A stretch of 64,000 nt of DNA. It comes from Thiopontia sp964551545. GTDB lineage: Bacteria; Pseudomonadota; Gammaproteobacteria; GCF-002020875. The notes beneath the pieces were generated by a model. The model saw only the letters and a list, made by a program, of their open reading frames with translations, was not told the DNA's origin and made no database searches. Below, piece by piece: positions 62,201-64,000 of this stretch; positions within the stretch are counted from its first letter, which is position 1; every line of letters begins with the position of its first letter. The translations under genes were made by a program, and so were the position numbers. The stretch is from assembly GCA_964551545.1 (NCBI GenBank), contig CAZKCT010000003.1, forward strand, positions 13,723 to 77,722, read 5' to 3'.

Positions 62201-64000
62201 CTTATGTTCAGAGACCTCTGCTTCCACCGTAACCGGGTTGACTGGCTCACCCAGGCGCCGCTTCAGATCGATCATGCGAGACTCTCGATCAATTGCCACC
62301 GACTGAAACGCTTCAAGCTGCTCAATTTGATCCTGCTGGGCACGCTGGGCCTCTTTCAAGGGGGTGATATCAAACTGAATGGAGAGAAACTCGAAAATAG
62401 ATCCCTCAATATCCCGAATTGGGATAACTGTCTGCAGAACCCAATAGAGCTCTCCCGATGGCTTTCTGTTCTCCACCTCACCCCGCCAGACTCTTCCCGC
62501 ATGGATCTCTTTCCACATCTGCTCGAACACTGGCTTTGGTGTATTTCCGTTACCCAGCATAGAGGCGTTTTGGTGCAAAATCTGGGTTTTCTGGTATCCT
62601 GTAAATTCCAGCAGATTCTGATTGACATAAGTCACAACCCCGCCAATATTGGTCACCATAACCATGGCGGCCTGATCCAGCGCGCCCTTTTGAACCTCCA
62701 GCGCATCCAGTGCCTCCAGCATATTCTGCTCTCGATGGTGGCTCAGATCCCTATAGTGAGACAGCTGCTCCTGCGTCTGCTGCAGAGCGCTCATGAACCG
62801 CCCAATCTCTCCCTGCTTGCGGGTCTGCCCAAGCCTGTTGGAGAAGTGCCCCTTTCCAATCTCTTCAAGCACATCAATGCCATCCTCAATAGCACCACTG
62901 ACCCGACGAATCAGGGCCATTGACAGCGTCAATGACAACAAGAAAACAGCCATCGCAGAGGCAATAACCCAGCTCCGTTCAGCAAAAAACTGGCTCTGAG
63001 TGGCACGGAGATCCCGTTCGGAGTACTCAGCCATCAACATCGAAATCTTATGGACATGGGAGATTGTCTCAGTCACCAGCTGGAAAAACTCATCCGCCGA
63101 CAGCGCCCCCTGCTCCTCAAGAGGAGCCATTAACTCCCACTCAACAACATCCTTGAGCTGCTGAGTACTATTCGCCAGGTCAACAAGATGAGCCGTCAGC
63201 GGCTCAGGAATATCCCCTTTGGCAACAAAGTAGGTAGCGACAAAGTTTCTAATACTTCTAAATCCCGAATCAATCAGCGACGGGTAACTCTGGAAACGTT
63301 CTCTCTCTTGCCCCTCACTCGCTGCAAGAAGCGCAACACTGCCTTTGGCTCGAAGCTGTCCCAGCAATTCAACAATCCCAGGGGCACGACGACTCAGGAA
63401 CCGCTGTATCTCATGATCACTACGCCCACTTGAAACAAAAAACAGCGCATCATTCAGCGTGGATACCATCTGAACATCGTGGGTGAACAACTCGCTTGCA
63501 CGAGAGGGGGGAGGCTCTTCACTACGGAAAAAATGGTCTCTCGCTTTCCACTGCTGCAGAAGGCTTTCCGCCCGCTCTGCTGTCGCCTGAAACCGGCTGC
63601 CCCAGTGTTGCTCTAGTTCTGTACTCGCCTCTGCAAGCTGGATAATGTCCCGATTGATCTGCTGCTTGAACTGCTCAAGAACAAGATAGTCCCCCATCTG
63701 CGGTTCATCTGAGTGACCAATCCGGTTGAGGTAGAGAAGAGTCTGCCCACGATATTGCTTGAACTGCTCAAGAACAGGGTAGATCTGTCGGGTAATCTGG
63801 AGTTGATCAAGCTGCCGATCAACCAGCTCGATTTTCTCATTCTCGAATGAGACAACCTGAAACAGAAGAAAAGCCGCCGGAACCATTAACACCAGTCCGG
63901 CATACAGTTGCTGGTGCCAGAGCGCCCCGGAATAGAGCCTGTTTATTGCGGGCTTGCGGGCTTGCGGGCTTGCGGGCTTGCGGGCTTCATTATAACCAAC
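59237..64000 (-). CDS. giant hybrid sensor histidine kinase (5' end at or beyond window edge)
   Basis: Numbering is from a GTG at 63892 (1551 residues). TM1 spans the start; a helical periplasmic domain covers about 20-305; TM2 is about 308-328, then HAMP. PAS about 400-515; receiver 1 about 567-715 (Asp649, with insertion); PAS 760-880; GAF 895-1050; HisKA with His1085 (TMSHELRTPLSS); HATPase 1190-1305 (NLLGNAIKFT, DSGIGM, GGTGLGLHI); receiver 2 1330-1445 (Asp1379); HPt with His1501 (LVHRMKGSGTSF). The frame stays open from 63892 to the window edge, over five copies of an 8-bp repeat (63946-63985). An ATG at 63990 is out of frame with five copies and would be in frame with four or seven. The true start is therefore uncertain. 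Confidence 0.88.
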   Translation of the reverse strand, partial: VGYNEARKPASPQARKPAINRLYSGALWHQQLYAGLVLMVPAAFLLFQVVSFENEKIELVDRQLDQLQITRQIYPVLEQFKQYRGQTLLYLNRIGHSDEPQMGDYLVLEQFKQQINRDIIQLAEASTELEQHWGSRFQATAERAESLLQQWKARDHFFRSEEPPPSRASELFTHDVQMVSTLNDALFFVSSGRSDHEIQRFLSRRAPGIVELLGQLRAKGSVALLAASEGQERERFQSYPSLIDSGFRSIRNFVATYFVAKGDIPEPLTAHLVDLANSTQQLKDVVEWELMAPLEEQGALSADEFFQLVTETISHVHKISMLMAEYSERDLRATQSQFFAERSWVIASAMAVFLLSLTLSMALIRRVSGAIEDGIDVLEEIGKGHFSNRLGQTRKQGEIGRFMSALQQTQEQLSHYRDLSHHREQNMLEALDALEVQKGALDQAAMVMVTNIGGVVTYVNQNLLEFTGYQKTQILHQNASMLGNGNTPKPVFEQMWKEIHAGRVWRGEVENRKPSGELYWVLQTVIPIRDIEGSIFEFLSIQFDITPLKEAQRAQQDQIEQLEAFQSVAIDRESRMIDLKRRLGEPVNPVTVEAEVSEHKQIRILAVDDDLKVLDGYRSFLESSSGDSDALLDLENLISRGEAQQPPRQTGAEFELVTTHSGAHGVELIQKALDDGNPFQVLYLDMVMPGGWSGLETAEAVRAVDKEIRIVVISAWQPNELEEIQCVLGKSGYIFFHKPYNHDELLQITRYLAHDWYTSSQLLRAEQAVTHMVTDLKKGYDQISETSSLLLAQKSAMDAHAVVSIASGVTGAEEDRGKIVEVNDAFLEMTGYSREEVVGQRHSILSSGMHDAALFQDLYQTIQRGGIWKGEIQDRTKQGNIVWTSATVVPILDQNGEMDRYIMIRSDITDRIREEQRMEQLLENQKIYQMVLMALSTSDPLYSGDQVQGYREITQSSAEALRADRVSLWHYIHDDQSMVLQDSYSVLTQTHEEGSTFYPAEHPHLWDKMQSRQVARVDDVSDFSCCSNEGSYCNQYGIRSMMVAPLYHQGALMGAISVEVQQELRHWREEESTFLSYVSNIVPIVLVSAERRHAQEQLSDAVEEAEQASRAKGDFLATMSHELRTPLSSMIGYGEILLESSLDSDQKQLLNTISLSGKTLLALVNDILDLSKIEAGKLEVGHAPFDLAEIIFEVEQMFRQRAELSGLQLVVNREESDCSHLMIGDGRRLSQVLINLLGNAIKFTKQGEVSLTLRAGQIEKDGKMECAFIVEDSGIGMSAEVIERLFQPFEQADGTISRRFGGTGLGLHISRRLVNLMGGEIHVESSEGEGSRFEVLLPLGVSDQLAGTSNEDRLSAKGLPRALQGNVLIAEDTPELQQLERRLVESTGASVKIAADGNEAVSKALEEDYDLILMDMQMPERDGIEATQMLRAIGCSTPIVALTANVMQHHRDQFNEAGVNDFLSKPINRERLVSVLVRYLEPDEENSQGGTSLSGSEDPMVDDELRQVFVDRLGEMAGELTSAVEGKQWDEVQSLVHRMKGSGTSFGFPAITTLGKQAEENIRNKQYQQAEKIVGQLLEEINSTQGN
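63946..63985 (-). repeat. five tandem copies of an 8-bp unit at the kinase 5' end
   Basis: The unit GCCCGCAA (minus strand) is repeated five times without mismatch, directly after an ATG at 63990 and 48 bases upstream of the first in-frame start-like codon of the kinase. Each gain or loss of one unit shifts the frame. In the kinase frame it would encode Ala-Arg-Lys-Pro-Ala-Ser-Pro-Gln repeats. Confidence 0.9.
63989..63994 (-). promoter_or_regulatory. TATAAT box at the repeat edge
   Basis: A perfect TATAAT on the minus strand overlaps the ATG at 63990. If it is the -10 of a promoter, transcription would start inside the tandem repeat and that ATG would not be the start codon. The -35 region lies outside the window. 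Confidence 0.3.

Noticed and set aside
63946..63985. Tandem repeat as a CRISPR array
   Set aside because: Units are 8 bp and directly adjacent with no spacers and no cas genes nearby.

Overview
The window is ordinary, tightly packed gammaproteobacterial chromosome. The basis is gene order and protein type: mutS / pncC-thpR / recA-recX-alaS-lysC-csrA-tRNA-Ser, then rne / rluC, yceF / yceD-rpmF-plsX-fabHDG-acpP-fabF-pabB-pabC-tmk-holB-tatD, then guaB-guaA-tadA. An EFDD-type RelA, an H-NS-type nucleoid protein and many two-component proteins fit a free-living or environmental member of the class. The content does not allow a genus to be named.

Layout. 1-9.3 kb: DNA repair and recombination (mutS cut by the left edge, recA, recX), RNA processing (thpR), NAD salvage (pncC), alanyl-tRNA synthetase, aspartokinase, the RNA-binding regulator CsrA and tRNA-Ser(GCT). 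9.3-16.4 kb: a gene-poor scar, a small conserved protein, a low-molecular-weight phosphatase, RNase E with a long leader, RluC, a HAD phosphatase, YceF and YceD. 16.5-26.7 kb: L32, the fatty acid synthesis operon, then p-aminobenzoate synthesis (pabB, pabC), dTMP kinase, DNA polymerase delta' and TatD, mostly with overlapping stop/start codons. 26.7-33.2 kb: single genes (class V aminotransferase, PDC-like sensor, ferredoxin-reductase-like protein, PpnN, YjbQ, BioA).

33.2-39.4 kb: a response regulator / PhnD-like binding protein / histidine kinase cassette in which the binding-protein gene carries an in-frame TGA, followed by a 640-residue unknown protein ending in an HPr-kinase-like P-loop, and hns. 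39.5-47.6 kb: relA, a YgiQ-type radical SAM protein and a TonB-ExbD-ExbD-ExbB system transcribed together with two small secreted proteins. 47.8-55.6 kb: a secreted Pro/Gln-rich protein, the guaB-guaA-tadA-glycerate kinase-ubiA operon, a glycine-zipper lipoprotein-like protein and xseA. 55.7-56.8 kb: a VapBC toxin-antitoxin pair and an ArsR-type regulator. 56.8-64 kb: a phosphorelay operon with a giant hybrid histidine kinase, two single-receiver regulators and a receiver-GGDEF-EAL protein in which EAL looks active and GGDEF dead.

Most notable signals: five perfect tandem copies of an 8-bp unit at the 5' end of the giant hybrid kinase, where a change in copy number would shift the reading frame (possible phase variation); the nonsense codon in the PhnD-like gene; the HPr-kinase-like Walker A placed 15 residues from the end of the 640-residue protein; and a 25-35 residue insertion shared by two receiver domains that belong to different operons.
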